This document shows, piece by piece, positions 35,188-44,928 of a DNA stretch of 64,000 nt. Both the position numbers and the translations under genes were made by a program. The notes below the pieces were generated by a model that was not told the origin of the DNA, did no database searches, and saw nothing but the letters and a program-made list of their open reading frames with translations. Location of the stretch: assembly GCA_965204095.1 (NCBI GenBank), contig OZ241991.1, positions 620,001 through 684,000 of the forward strand. Reading direction: 5' to 3'. This DNA comes from JAPPLB01 sp965204095. Lineage in GTDB: Bacteria > Acidobacteriota > Terriglobia > Bryobacterales > UBA6623. Positions within the stretch are counted from its first letter, which is position 1. Each line of letters opens with the position of its first letter.

Positions 35188-36420
35188 ATGAAAACGAACG
35201 CGCTACCATCGACCCGCCGAGACTTCGTACGCCAAGGCGCGGGTGTTGTTGCCGGCATGGCGGCAGCCCGGACCCCGGCTGGCGCACGGCCGGCGGCTCG
35301 GACGGTACGTATCGGAATCGTCGGCGGGCGGTTCGGCAGGACCTTCCAGTGGCATTTGCACCCGCACTGCAAGGTGGAGGCGGTGTGCGACATTCGGCCG
35401 CAAGCTCTGCGGGATTTGTCAGAGGTGTACCGTTGCGGAAACACCTACGACAACTTCCAGGCAATGCTCAAACATCCCGGTCTGGACGCGGTCGGTGTAT
35501 TCACGCCCGCGCCGCTGCACGAGTGGATGGCCACTGCGGCGATGAAAGCGGGAAAGCACGTCATCAGCGCCGTGCCTGCCGGCTTGTCGGTTGAAGAACT
35601 GGAGCGGCTGATCGAGACCGTTCGCGAGACCGGCATGCGGTACATGATGGCGGAGACGAGCTACTACCGTCCCGAGATCATGACCTGCCGGGAATGGGCG
35701 AAGGAAGGCAGGTTTGGCACGATTTTTTATAGCGAGTCGGAATATCACCATGAGGGGTTGATTGCGCTGATGTATGACGACCGGGGCCTGCCCACTTGGC
35801 GTCACGGGTTTCCACCGTTCTGGTATCCGACGCATTGCACGGGGATGGTTGTCCCGGTAACCAGCGAAAGGCTGGTGGAGGTGCAGGCGATAGGATGGGG
35901 CGACGGGCATGAGGTCGTCCGAACGAACCGTTACCAGAACCCGTTTTGGAGTGCGACGGGTTTATTCAAGACGTCCGCTGGACATTCCTGCCGTATTTCG
36001 GTGTTTTGGCGCGTGGCGGCGGGCGGAACGGAACGCGCGCATTTCTACGGTGACCGCCGCTCATACATCATGCACCGGCCCGAGGGTTCGCCGGACACGG
36101 TCGTCGAGATTCTCCAGGACGGCAAGATGGTCATCGACGGCAACGGTTACCCGGCGGGACGGGTGCGCAGCCGGCCTTTCGATCAGCCGGACCACTTGGA
36201 GAAGCTACCTGAACCGTTGCGAGTAAAAACGGGCCACGGAAATTCACACACTTTTTTAACTCATGAATTCGTTCAGTCGATCGTCGAAGACCGGCACCCG
36301 AGTGTGAATGTCTGGGAATCCGTGGCCTACACCCTGCCGGGGCTCGTAGCCCATGAGTCCGCTCTGAACGATGGTGAACTCCTCAAGATCAGGGACTACG
36401 GGCGACCGCCTGAGTCTTGA
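35188..36420 (+). CDS. Gfo/Idh/MocA family oxidoreductase, Tat-exported
   Basis: 410 aa from the ATG at 35188. A twin-arginine signal STRRDFVRQGAGVVAGMAAA is followed by the Rossmann motif IGIVGGRFGRTF (about residue 48), slightly altered from GxGxxG. FTPAPLHEWMA and KHVISAVPAG (about 112-135) are the family's NAD(P) and catalytic-Lys region, where the usual EKP is AVPAG. The missing Lys suggests changed or lost activity. Export by Tat with bound cofactor is common for this family in Acidobacteria. Confidence 0.85.
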   Translation: MKTNALPSTRRDFVRQGAGVVAGMAAARTPAGARPAARTVRIGIVGGRFGRTFQWHLHPHCKVEAVCDIRPQALRDLSEVYRCGNTYDNFQAMLKHPGLDAVGVFTPAPLHEWMATAAMKAGKHVISAVPAGLSVEELERLIETVRETGMRYMMAETSYYRPEIMTCREWAKEGRFGTIFYSESEYHHEGLIALMYDDRGLPTWRHGFPPFWYPTHCTGMVVPVTSERLVEVQAIGWGDGHEVVRTNRYQNPFWSATGLFKTSAGHSCRISVFWRVAAGGTERAHFYGDRRSYIMHRPEGSPDTVVEILQDGKMVIDGNGYPAGRVRSRPFDQPDHLEKLPEPLRVKTGHGNSHTFLTHEFVQSIVEDRHPSVNVWESVAYTLPGLVAHESALNDGELLKIRDYGRPPES

Positions 36421-36676
36421 TGGCCGCAGAGCGGAGACAGACCGGACGCCTGCGTGATGTGACTTGACGGGCCTGCTCTGATGCGGAATACGGGCAGGGC
36501 GCAATCCGTGGGCCGGTGCTGCTTCGTTTCTGATCTGCGACTTGGATGGAGAGGTGAGGACGGTCGTAGCGCCAGACCTGTGAGGTCCTCAAAGGCTCGG
36601 TCTGCGTCTTGACCTGCTTGAGTGCCCGGCACCGAAAAGACTTTTAACCCTTAGTCGTTCATTCCACGTCGCGGCT

Positions 36677-38278
36677 TCACCGAATCTCTACCAGCATCCT
36701 TCGAAGCTGACGCTTTTTCTCGTTCGCCTGAGCCTGCTTGAAGGTTTCGAAAGCGGACTTGCTTTCCTCGATCTTTCCAAGCTGCCGCAGCGTCGTGGCC
36801 AGCAGGTAGTGTGCGGAGGGCTCGTCGGGATTACGGACGGCCGCCCTGCGGAGAGCGGCTACCGCGTCGCTGTGACGTCCTTGTTCCAACAGGACTTTGC
36901 CGGAGAGGAACTGCGCGCGCCAATCGTCCGGATCCAGCTTGATAGCCTCTTGGAGATATCCCTGGATGGACTCTGACGACTGCCCCTTTTCGGCGCGGAG
37001 CAACTGGTACTCCGCCTCGGCTCCGTAGTACCAACCAACGCTGTTCTTCTTGTCGAGTTGTCTCAATTTCACGGCTGCGGTTTTCAATTTGTGCCAATCT
37101 TGGGCTCGGTAGTAACAATCGGCCAAGAGCTTGTGGCCCACCTTGTATGAGGGGTCCGTTAGCAGGACCTTCTGCAGCAAAGTCTCTGCTTTCGCGAAAT
37201 CCCGAATCAGCAGATAAGCAACGGCGAGGGCCGACTGAACCTTGACGGATCGGGGCAAGATCTTGATCCCGCCTTCGAGCAAAGCGACCACAGCCTCGAA
37301 TGCATTGTTGTTTCCCAGGAACTCGGCAAGATCCAGATAGTAGTTCTCGTTCTTGGGATCAAGATGGACCGCCTTCTGCAAGTGTTCAAGCGCGGGTTCG
37401 GCCTTGTCGAGTTTGTAGGCCGCGTATCCCACCATCGAATGCCATTGGGCGGATTCCCCGTATGTCTCTTCGACCGACTTCAACAGCGCCCAGGCCGTTT
37501 TGTAGTCTTCGTCGTTGATGGACTTGCGCCCGAGGGCCATCAGGCCGGCCGAGCCGTTCGGGTCCTCGTCACGAGCGCGTTTCAGGTATCTGGCGGATTG
37601 CTGGTCCTGATCGTATTTCGCTAACAGCACTCCCACGGTCAGCAAGAATCGGGGGTCGGACGCCATGGGAGGGCGATCCAGAAGCTCAAGCTGCTTCAAG
37701 GCCGCCTCAGGCTGGGCTAGAACCAGCCTGGCTTCGGCCAGCGCGAGCCGAGCGCCGGTGTCGCCCGGGGCCAGGGCCACCGCCTTCGCCAGCGCTTCCA
37801 GGGCCTTCGCCGTATCGCCCAACTTCAAGTGGCCGTTGGCAAGATTCACCCACGCGGACGCGTTGGAAGGCGCGGAGGCGATTACCTTCTCGAACTGCTC
37901 GACCGCCTCGGTCGCTCTGCCCAAGGCAAGATAGTTGGCGCCCAGGTTGTTTCGCGCCTGTGGGGACTCGGGCGCTAGCTGAACTGCTTTCTCGAAATAG
38001 GGGCGAGCCTCTTCCAGCTTCCCGATCTGGGAATAACAAACCCCCAGCAAGCTGTAAGCAGGGTAAAACTCGGGGAACTCGCCGACGACTCGATGGAGCT
38101 CGACGCGGGCCTGCTCGACTTGGCCGCTTTGCAGCAGCTTGGCCGCTTGCTGAATGGCGCGGCTCGGGTTCTGGTCCGCACCCCAGCCCACCGCCGGCAG
38201 GAGCAACAGCGCAACGGCTAACCACACGGCCGGCGGAGACGGAGAGCGGTGCTGATCATCGAGCGCTACACGGTTCAC
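36677..38278 (-). CDS. Secreted TPR-repeat protein
   Basis: 533 aa with a GTG start and a signal peptide (VWLAVALLLLPAVGWG). From residue 40 to the end there are about a dozen tetratricopeptide repeats, such as PAYSLLGVCYSQIGKLEEARPYFEKAVQLAPES. It starts 18 bases after the stop of the TonB-dependent receptor gene and should be co-transcribed with it. It probably scaffolds the receptor system or a periplasmic complex. Confidence 0.85.
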   Translation of the reverse strand: MNRVALDDQHRSPSPPAVWLAVALLLLPAVGWGADQNPSRAIQQAAKLLQSGQVEQARVELHRVVGEFPEFYPAYSLLGVCYSQIGKLEEARPYFEKAVQLAPESPQARNNLGANYLALGRATEAVEQFEKVIASAPSNASAWVNLANGHLKLGDTAKALEALAKAVALAPGDTGARLALAEARLVLAQPEAALKQLELLDRPPMASDPRFLLTVGVLLAKYDQDQQSARYLKRARDEDPNGSAGLMALGRKSINDEDYKTAWALLKSVEETYGESAQWHSMVGYAAYKLDKAEPALEHLQKAVHLDPKNENYYLDLAEFLGNNNAFEAVVALLEGGIKILPRSVKVQSALAVAYLLIRDFAKAETLLQKVLLTDPSYKVGHKLLADCYYRAQDWHKLKTAAVKLRQLDKKNSVGWYYGAEAEYQLLRAEKGQSSESIQGYLQEAIKLDPDDWRAQFLSGKVLLEQGRHSDAVAALRRAAVRNPDEPSAHYLLATTLRQLGKIEESKSAFETFKQAQANEKKRQLRRMLVEIR

Positions 38279-38296
38279 CTCGTTAGCATAGCCCTG

Positions 38297-41200
38297 TCAG
38301 AGATACAGTTTCATCCCGAATTGAATGATCCTTGGCCGCGCCGCGCGGGTGATCACACCCGGCGCCCCAGAGTTGATCGTCGCAGCCGGGAACCCGAAGT
38401 TCGTCGTGTTGGTGAAATTGAAGAACTCGGCGCGGAACTGTAATCGGCGGTTCTCAGCGAAGTTGAAATCCTTGTACAAGCCGAAGTCCCAGTTGAAGAG
38501 TCGAGGTCCTCGCAGGATGTTCCGGCCGGTGTTGCCGATGGCGAAAGCGCCTTGGGGAGCGCCGAAACAGTCCACGTCGAACCAGCGTTCCCGGGTCGGA
38601 TTGGCAAGGTTCCCATCGCAAAGGCGATCGGGTCGCGAACCGGCGCCTCGGTTGCCGGTGTCTCCTGCCCACCTCGGCGTAAAGGGATAGCCGTTGCTTG
38701 CCGTGATGATACTGGTCATGCTCCAGCCGCCCAGCACGGCCTTGGGCAACGCCGCGGCGCTCCTCATGAACGGGATCTCGTAAACCAGGCTCATCGAGAA
38801 TACGTTCGGAGAGTCAAAGTCGCCCAGTCCCCGATCGTGGCTCAGGTCGTACGGGTCGAATCCGACGCCGCTGTTGGCGCTGTTCAGGTCAATCAGCTTC
38901 GACCAGGTGTAAGCCATGCCCAGTGAAAGTCCTGCCGTGAACCGCCGCTCCAGCTTCGTTTGGAAACCGTGGTAGATCGAGTAGCCCGACTGCTCGCTGT
39001 AGCCGATCGGCGCGAACTCGGGGAACGGACGCCTGGGTTGCACCGCGCCGGGACCGGGAGTAGGCGTATTGATCTGCCGTGTTTGTTGAAGGCTGCTGCC
39101 TCGGTTGCCCACGTAACCCATGTCCAAAACGAAATTCCAGCCGACCTCACGCTGCACGAAGAGATTCCACTGCTGGGTATACCCGAAGAGCCCGTCGTTC
39201 GGCGAGTGCGCGAACAACCGGGGTGTTGACGAAAACTGCGCCCCCGCCAAGATGGTTTGAGTGGTTCGCAGAGGCACTCCATCGTCGTTCAGCTCATTGA
39301 GCAGGCCGCCTTCTCGAATAAGGAAGGGAGGGCTGATGAATTCCGACTCGCGGTTGCCGTCCAACTGGATGTAGAAGATTCCATAGGCGCCGCGGACAAC
39401 CGTCTTGGGTGTGGCTCGATAGGCAAACCCGAACCGTGGGGCAAAGCTCTTCTTGAACAGCGGCCGCATCGACTGAGGACGAATGCCCAACTCGTCAGCA
39501 AATTGAATCAGCGGCCGGTAGGTGTCTAAAGACAGGCTGGTAGCGGTGTGCAGTTCAATCCCGTTTCTGAGCGCCTCTTCGCAGCACACGATGATGGCGC
39601 CTTTGCCCCCGCGTCCGCTTGGCTCGAAGGAGGCCAGTGACTTGTATTTCTCTTCCGTGGGGAAATTGAGCTCGTAGCGCAACCCGAGGTTCAGGGTCAG
39701 CTTCGGCGAGACTTGCCAATCGTCCTGGACGTAGAACCAATGGTTCCGCATCTGCTCGTAGAACCACCCCAGAGGAATGTACCGTCCGGCGCTGAAAGGT
39801 GTGTTCAGCAGATAATCGGCCAATCCGCTGCCGGTCCCGCCTCTTGAAGCAGGGTTGACACTGTACTCACCCGTGTAGCTGAAGGTTCCCGCGCCTGTTC
39901 CCCAAGTGGTGAGGTTCTGCTGCCACCGGCGGTGAGCATAGCCGGTCTTGATCGTGTGGTCGCCGCGGATCAGAGTGAAGTTTGTCGTATATTCCCAATT
40001 GTTTCCCGAGTCTGCCAGACCGAACCCCCCGGAACTCGGAATCCCGGTAAAGCCCGAGATGCTCAAACCCGGCAGCGAGGGGTAAAGGTCCGATACTCCC
40101 GGACCGAATCCCTGAATTCCTGCTTCGGTGGTCCAGTCCGTGCCGCCTTCAACAACGGCTAGATTGCCGATCTCTTGCCAGATGCGCGCAAAACTGATCC
40201 GGGTGTCCATCAAGGTGGTCGGGCTGAAGGTTTTTGTCCATCCCAACACGGCGCTGCTCCCATTGGCTTCCTTGGGAAGGGTGCCGAGCTCATAGGGCGG
40301 TTTCACGTCGGGACCGTAGGGCCCCGTCGCAAACGGGAACTTATTCGGCTGGTAGGACGCCCGGAACATCAAGGTGTCATTGTCCGTGATGTATTGATCG
40401 AACCTCCCGCTGTAATGTTCATAGTCGTTGATTTGCGATGTCGTGAAATTGTAATTGTTGGCGAATCCCGGTCCGGTGGGGAGGGGAATCCAGTCCAGGA
40501 ACAACTGTCCCACATCCTGGTCGAGGCGCGCCTGGGGGATGACATCGTTCGGAAAACGATCACGGATGAAACCACTGGGAGAACTGGGGTCACTGCGGGT
40601 GGTCAGGGGGTCGAAGATTTGATTGGGCAGCTCTCCGAGGTCGCCGCCGCGCATCGCGGCCGTGGGAACGGAGGAAATGCGCGCGAAACCGATCCGCTCG
40701 CGTTGCGCCTCGAAATTGAAAAACCAGAAGGACTTGTCTTTCACGACCGGACCTCCTGCCGCCGCCCCGAACTGGTTTCTCTTGAGCGGCTCGGGCTCCG
40801 CGGAAAAGAAGTTGCGTGCATCGAGTTCCTTGTTGCGGAAGAACTCCCACAGCGTGGCGTGGAACTCGTTCGTGCCCGATTTGCTCGATACGTTGATCAC
40901 GTTGCTCCCGTATCCGTATTCGGCCGAGAAGTTGGAAGACGAAATCTTGAACTCGGCGACTTCGTCCGGATTGGGGCTGACGGTGGCGGTCCGTCCGAAG
41001 TTGTTGACCACGCTACCTCCGTCCACCAGGATCAACATCTGATTGGGGCGCGAGCCGTTGGTGGCGATCGCCGTCGGTTGGCTCGTGCTCTGCAGGGCGC
41101 TGGCTCCTGCGGCCAGACCGGAACTGGTCTGGTGGTTGAAGGTATTCACCGACCCGGGCGACAGGATCTGAAGCTGCTCGAACTTGCGCCCGTTCAAAGG

Positions 41201-41650
41201 CAGTTCGACGATACGCTTCTCCTCGACGAGGTGGCCCACCGAGGCTTCATCGGTCTGGATCGTCGGAGCGGCCGCGGCCACCTCGATGGTCTCGGTGACC
41301 TGCCCCAGTTCGAGCACGAAATCGACCCGGAAGGTCGAGCCTACGTCCAGCTTGACGTCGGGCACAACGGAGGCGCGAAAGCTCTCCATGGTGGCCCGCA
41401 CCTCGTAGTTGCCGGCCGGGATGTAGGGAAACCTGTAACCTCCGGCCGCTCCACTGGTTTGTGTATGCGAAAAATTCGTCTCGAGGTGGCGCACAACGAT
41501 CGTCGCATCAGGTATCACTGCCCCAGTCGAGTCAGTGATCGTGCCGACGATGGTGCCGGTCGAACCGGCTTGCCCGAAAACCACACCTTGGGAAACAACC
41601 AGCAGCAGGGCTGTCAGAAATCCTTTCTCGATCCTAGTGTGAAAGCTCAT
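38297..41650 (-). CDS. Oar-like TonB-dependent outer membrane receptor
   Basis: About 1117 aa from the ATG at 41650 (MSFHTRIEKG, preceded by a GGACGGAG-like site). A signal peptide is followed by a carboxypeptidase-regulatory-like domain (GTIVGTITDSTGAVIPDATI, about 30-50), a plug domain (about 130-260, ending near SSKSGTNEFHATLWEFF) and a large beta-barrel that ends in an aromatic-hydrophobic tail (QFGMKLYL). This Oar-type architecture is greatly expanded in Acidobacteria. Substrate is unknown; the TPR gene downstream and the divergent PSCyt1/DUF1501 pair are its neighbours. Confidence 0.93.
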   Translation of the reverse strand: MSFHTRIEKGFLTALLLVVSQGVVFGQAGSTGTIVGTITDSTGAVIPDATIVVRHLETNFSHTQTSGAAGGYRFPYIPAGNYEVRATMESFRASVVPDVKLDVGSTFRVDFVLELGQVTETIEVAAAAPTIQTDEASVGHLVEEKRIVELPLNGRKFEQLQILSPGSVNTFNHQTSSGLAAGASALQSTSQPTAIATNGSRPNQMLILVDGGSVVNNFGRTATVSPNPDEVAEFKISSSNFSAEYGYGSNVINVSSKSGTNEFHATLWEFFRNKELDARNFFSAEPEPLKRNQFGAAAGGPVVKDKSFWFFNFEAQRERIGFARISSVPTAAMRGGDLGELPNQIFDPLTTRSDPSSPSGFIRDRFPNDVIPQARLDQDVGQLFLDWIPLPTGPGFANNYNFTTSQINDYEHYSGRFDQYITDNDTLMFRASYQPNKFPFATGPYGPDVKPPYELGTLPKEANGSSAVLGWTKTFSPTTLMDTRISFARIWQEIGNLAVVEGGTDWTTEAGIQGFGPGVSDLYPSLPGLSISGFTGIPSSGGFGLADSGNNWEYTTNFTLIRGDHTIKTGYAHRRWQQNLTTWGTGAGTFSYTGEYSVNPASRGGTGSGLADYLLNTPFSAGRYIPLGWFYEQMRNHWFYVQDDWQVSPKLTLNLGLRYELNFPTEEKYKSLASFEPSGRGGKGAIIVCCEEALRNGIELHTATSLSLDTYRPLIQFADELGIRPQSMRPLFKKSFAPRFGFAYRATPKTVVRGAYGIFYIQLDGNRESEFISPPFLIREGGLLNELNDDGVPLRTTQTILAGAQFSSTPRLFAHSPNDGLFGYTQQWNLFVQREVGWNFVLDMGYVGNRGSSLQQTRQINTPTPGPGAVQPRRPFPEFAPIGYSEQSGYSIYHGFQTKLERRFTAGLSLGMAYTWSKLIDLNSANSGVGFDPYDLSHDRGLGDFDSPNVFSMSLVYEIPFMRSAAALPKAVLGGWSMTSIITASNGYPFTPRWAGDTGNRGAGSRPDRLCDGNLANPTRERWFDVDCFGAPQGAFAIGNTGRNILRGPRLFNWDFGLYKDFNFAENRRLQFRAEFFNFTNTTNFGFPAATINSGAPGVITRAARPRIIQFGMKLYL

Positions 41651-41918
41651 TTCAGTCTCCGTCCTTTCGCGAATGCGGCGGTCACGGTAGGGACAACAAG
41701 GCGCCGAGCCCGTGGAAGGCTCCTCGCCTGGCTTCATTGCGATTTTCGATGGACCTCTCCCTCGATCTGAGAGAGAATCGAACTGCTAGAGATAAGTCTG
41801 AAGCTGGAATGATTACCCGTTGAAGCGCGGATAAGGCCTCAGAACCGAACATCGCAATCCCGTACCCCCTAGGGTGGTAGACCGCGGTGAACTACTGAAA
41901 CAGCATGGAAGCAAATTC

Positions 41919-41947
41919 ACAGTACTCTCCCAGATCCCGAAAGTCAA
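41919..41947 (-). promoter_or_regulatory. Possible promoter of the TonB receptor operon
   Basis: Minus-strand TTGACT (41947-41942) and TACTGT (41924-41919) are separated by exactly 17 bases. Transcription from here would give an untranslated leader of about 260 bases before the receptor start, long enough for control elements. Confidence 0.45.
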
Positions 41948-42132
41948 TACTTTTTTCTAAACGCAATATAAGAAGTTCCCCTTTTTGATAAACAGCACAC
42001 ATACTTTGTGATCTGAAATAAGAGATATGGGTTATGGCAGTGTCAACAGCGCCAACTCTGTGCAAACCGCATCAGGCCGCATGACCCGCAGGTCTCTATA
42101 ACCTGACCTTCAAAAAAAGAAGAACTGCTGTC

Positions 42133-42161
42133 TTGACCGTTCTCTTGCTTTGCTCAATAAT
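42133..42161 (+). promoter_or_regulatory. Possible promoter of the PSCyt1-DUF1501 operon
   Basis: TTGACC (42133-42138) and AATAAT (42156-42161) are 17 bases apart. Transcription would start only a few bases before the ATG at 42174, implying a very short leader; no ribosome-binding site is seen there. Confidence 0.4.
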
Positions 42162-42173
42162 GGCAACAAGTGG

Positions 42174-44927
42174 ATGGCTAAGCGGCATCTCTTCTTCCTG
42201 GCGTGCCTGCTGCCCACCTTCTCCCCGGGTGTCTCTACCGCCTCGCCTGCCAATCCGGTCGAGTTCTACAAGTCGACGGTCCGCCCGCTGCTCGCCGAGC
42301 GCTGCTATACGTGCCACACCGATGCCAAGATGGCCGGGCTGCGTGTGGATGGCCGGGAAGCCCTCCTCAGAGGGGGACAGTCCGGGCCGGCGATCGTGCC
42401 CGGCCGAGCCGATGAAAGCCTGTTGATCCGTGCCGTCAGCCATACCCACGAGAGGCTGAAAATGCCTCCGGACGGCCGGCTGAGCGACGAGCAGATCGAG
42501 TCACTGAGAACCTGGATCACCGACGGGGCGCACTTTGATATCGACTCGACGGCTCCATCGCCGGAGACCGGTCCTTCTGATCCGGTTTGGACGGCGGAGC
42601 AACGTGCATTCTGGGCGTTTCAGCCGGTCCGCACGGCTACCGTTCCCGCGGTCAGGAATCGGGCTTGGCCGAGCTTGGCGATCGACTACTTCGTTCTGGC
42701 CAAGCTGGAAGAAAAAGGCATGCAGCCCGCGCCCCCGGCGGACAAGCGGACCTTGCTCCGGCGGGTGACCTACGATCTGATCGGCCTGCCCCCGAGCCCC
42801 GAAGACTATGAAGCCTTCTCCAACGAAGAGTCGCCCGAGGCTTTCGAAAAGGTTGTCGAGCGGTTGCTTGATTCCCCGCTCTACGGTGAGCGCTGGGGCC
42901 GGCATTGGTTGGATGTGGCTCGCTATGCGGAAGAAGATGCGATGGGCCTCGGACCCGACCCTTTCCCCAATTCCTTCCGCTATCGCGACTGGGTGGTCAC
43001 CGCTTTCAACCAGGACATGCCCTACGACCTGTTCGTTAAGGCTCAGATTGCGGGGGATCTTCTGGAAGGTGAATCCGAAACGAAGCTGAAGCCCGGCCTG
43101 GGGCTGTTAGGGTTGGGGCCGTGGTACTACAAGATCGTCGAGCCCCCGAAAGCCCGCGCCGACGAACTGCACGACCGCATCGATGTCCTCTCCCGGGGAT
43201 TCCTGGGACTCACGGTGGCCTGCGCCCGTTGTCACGACCACAAATACGATCCGATATCCACGCGTGACTATTATGCACTCGGCGGTGTCTTGACAAGCAC
43301 CGAATACAAGGAATATCCGCTCGCGAAGCCCGACGTGGTCGCGGCCTACGACAAACACAAACAGAAAATCGACGACCTCGAGAAGGCCGCCACGCAATTG
43401 CTCGAAGATGAAGCGAAAACGCTGGGCCTCCGTTTGGCAAAGGAATCCGCTCGATACCTGTTAGCAGCTTGGCGTGTGGCTTCGGGACGCGGAACTGCGG
43501 AGGCAATAGCTCAACAGGAGAAACTGGACAAGGAAACGCTCGAGCGCTGGGGAGTTTATCTGAACTCTCCGAAGGAGCATTTTTATCTGGACTGGTGGAA
43601 CGAACTTGGCCCGGACGCTGAGCTTGCGAAAGTCCGCTTGCACGCCGAGCGCTTCCAAGCCTTTGTTGACGATCTCATTCAAGAGCAGAAAGAGATCGAA
43701 GAATATAACCGGCGTGTTATTGAGGAACACAAGAAATCGACCGACCCTTATGACCTCTTCTGCGTCGGGTGCAATGCGGTTACCAAAGCCCTCGAACGAG
43801 ACAAGTACATGCTTTGGACGGAATTGTTCGAGGCAAAGATGGGAACGAATGGAAAAGATAAGAAACGCGGTGTACTGTTCTATTCGGACGAATCGATCGA
43901 GCGGTTTCTCCTCGATAAAACAAAAGCGGACCTCGAAGAGAAGCGTTCGGAACTGGAGTCGCTGAAGAAGTCGCTGCCGGAGCGTTACCCGTTTCTTCAC
44001 ATCATCGCGGACAAAAAAGAGCCGCAAGACATGAGGAGGCATGTCCGCGGCGACCCGTACAGTCTGGGGGAGGTCGTCCCCCGGCGGTTCCTCTCGATCT
44101 TCGGCGATAAGGAGCAGTTTCAGCAGGGCAGTGGAAGGTTGAGGCTTGCCGGCCAGATCGCCTCGGCCGAGAACCCGCTCACGGCGCGCGTGTTGGTGAA
44201 TCGAGTCTGGCATCACCACTTCGGCCACGGCCTGGTCAGGAGCCTGGGTAACTTCGGGCAAGTGGGTGATCGCCCGAGCCACCCTGAACTGCTCGACTAT
44301 CTCGCCGGCCGCTTCGTCGACAGTGGATGGTCGGTCAAGCAGCTCCACCGCGAGATTCTGCTTTCCTCGACCTACAGGATGAGCAGCAAGCACTCGGAAC
44401 CCAATTTCCAGGTCGATCCGGAGAACCGCTGGCTGTGGCGCGCCAATCGCCGCCGCCTCGACGTGGAGGCTCTCAGGGATTCGATGCTGTTCGTTACCGC
44501 CGAATTGGATGTAACGGCGGGCGGACCGGCGTTCGAGTGGGAGGACGGTCCAAAACGGCGCACGCTCTACGGTACGGTCAGCCGATATCGCCTCGAGCGC
44601 CTTCTTGCCCTTTTTGATTTTCCGGACCCCGCCGCAACGGCCGACTTGCGGGAGGTGACGAATACTCCGCTGCAGAGGCTGTTCTTCCTCAACAGCGAAT
44701 TGATCACCGACCGCTCCCGCGCCCTCGCCGCTCGCCTCGCAAAGGAGGCCGGAGACGATCCGGAGGCTCGTATCCGGAGAGCCTACCGGCTCCTGTTCGG
44801 ACGGAGCCCAGGTGCAGAGGAGCTACAGCTCGCACAGGGATTCTTGGCGGAAATGAACGGGCAACAGCCCTGGCGGCAACTGGCTCAGGTCTTGCTCAGC
44901 TCCAACGAATTCGTTTTCGTGGATTGA
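42174..44927 (+). CDS. PSCyt1-DUF1549-DUF1553 cytochrome protein
   Basis: About 917 aa from the ATG at 42174, with a signal peptide (LFFLACLLPTF). The planctomycete-type cytochrome domain has CYTCH at 44-48 and MPP (KMPPDG) near 100 as axial Met. DUF1549 follows (RRVTYDLIGLPPSPEDYEAF, DSPLYGERWGRHWLDVARY, ACARCHDHKYDP with a second CxxCH). DUF1553 makes up the C-terminal third (VNRVWHHHFG, SSTYRMSS). A less conserved charged insertion lies between the domains. It forms a pair with the next gene one base downstream, the standard PSCyt1/DUF1501 arrangement. Confidence 0.92.
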   Translation: MAKRHLFFLACLLPTFSPGVSTASPANPVEFYKSTVRPLLAERCYTCHTDAKMAGLRVDGREALLRGGQSGPAIVPGRADESLLIRAVSHTHERLKMPPDGRLSDEQIESLRTWITDGAHFDIDSTAPSPETGPSDPVWTAEQRAFWAFQPVRTATVPAVRNRAWPSLAIDYFVLAKLEEKGMQPAPPADKRTLLRRVTYDLIGLPPSPEDYEAFSNEESPEAFEKVVERLLDSPLYGERWGRHWLDVARYAEEDAMGLGPDPFPNSFRYRDWVVTAFNQDMPYDLFVKAQIAGDLLEGESETKLKPGLGLLGLGPWYYKIVEPPKARADELHDRIDVLSRGFLGLTVACARCHDHKYDPISTRDYYALGGVLTSTEYKEYPLAKPDVVAAYDKHKQKIDDLEKAATQLLEDEAKTLGLRLAKESARYLLAAWRVASGRGTAEAIAQQEKLDKETLERWGVYLNSPKEHFYLDWWNELGPDAELAKVRLHAERFQAFVDDLIQEQKEIEEYNRRVIEEHKKSTDPYDLFCVGCNAVTKALERDKYMLWTELFEAKMGTNGKDKKRGVLFYSDESIERFLLDKTKADLEEKRSELESLKKSLPERYPFLHIIADKKEPQDMRRHVRGDPYSLGEVVPRRFLSIFGDKEQFQQGSGRLRLAGQIASAENPLTARVLVNRVWHHHFGHGLVRSLGNFGQVGDRPSHPELLDYLAGRFVDSGWSVKQLHREILLSSTYRMSSKHSEPNFQVDPENRWLWRANRRRLDVEALRDSMLFVTAELDVTAGGPAFEWEDGPKRRTLYGTVSRYRLERLLALFDFPDPAATADLREVTNTPLQRLFFLNSELITDRSRALAARLAKEAGDDPEARIRRAYRLLFGRSPGAEELQLAQGFLAEMNGQQPWRQLAQVLLSSNEFVFVD

Positions 44928-44928
44928 T

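Noticed and set aside
40175..41770. 531-codon plus-strand frame opposite the TonB receptor
   Set aside because: Shadow of a certain gene.
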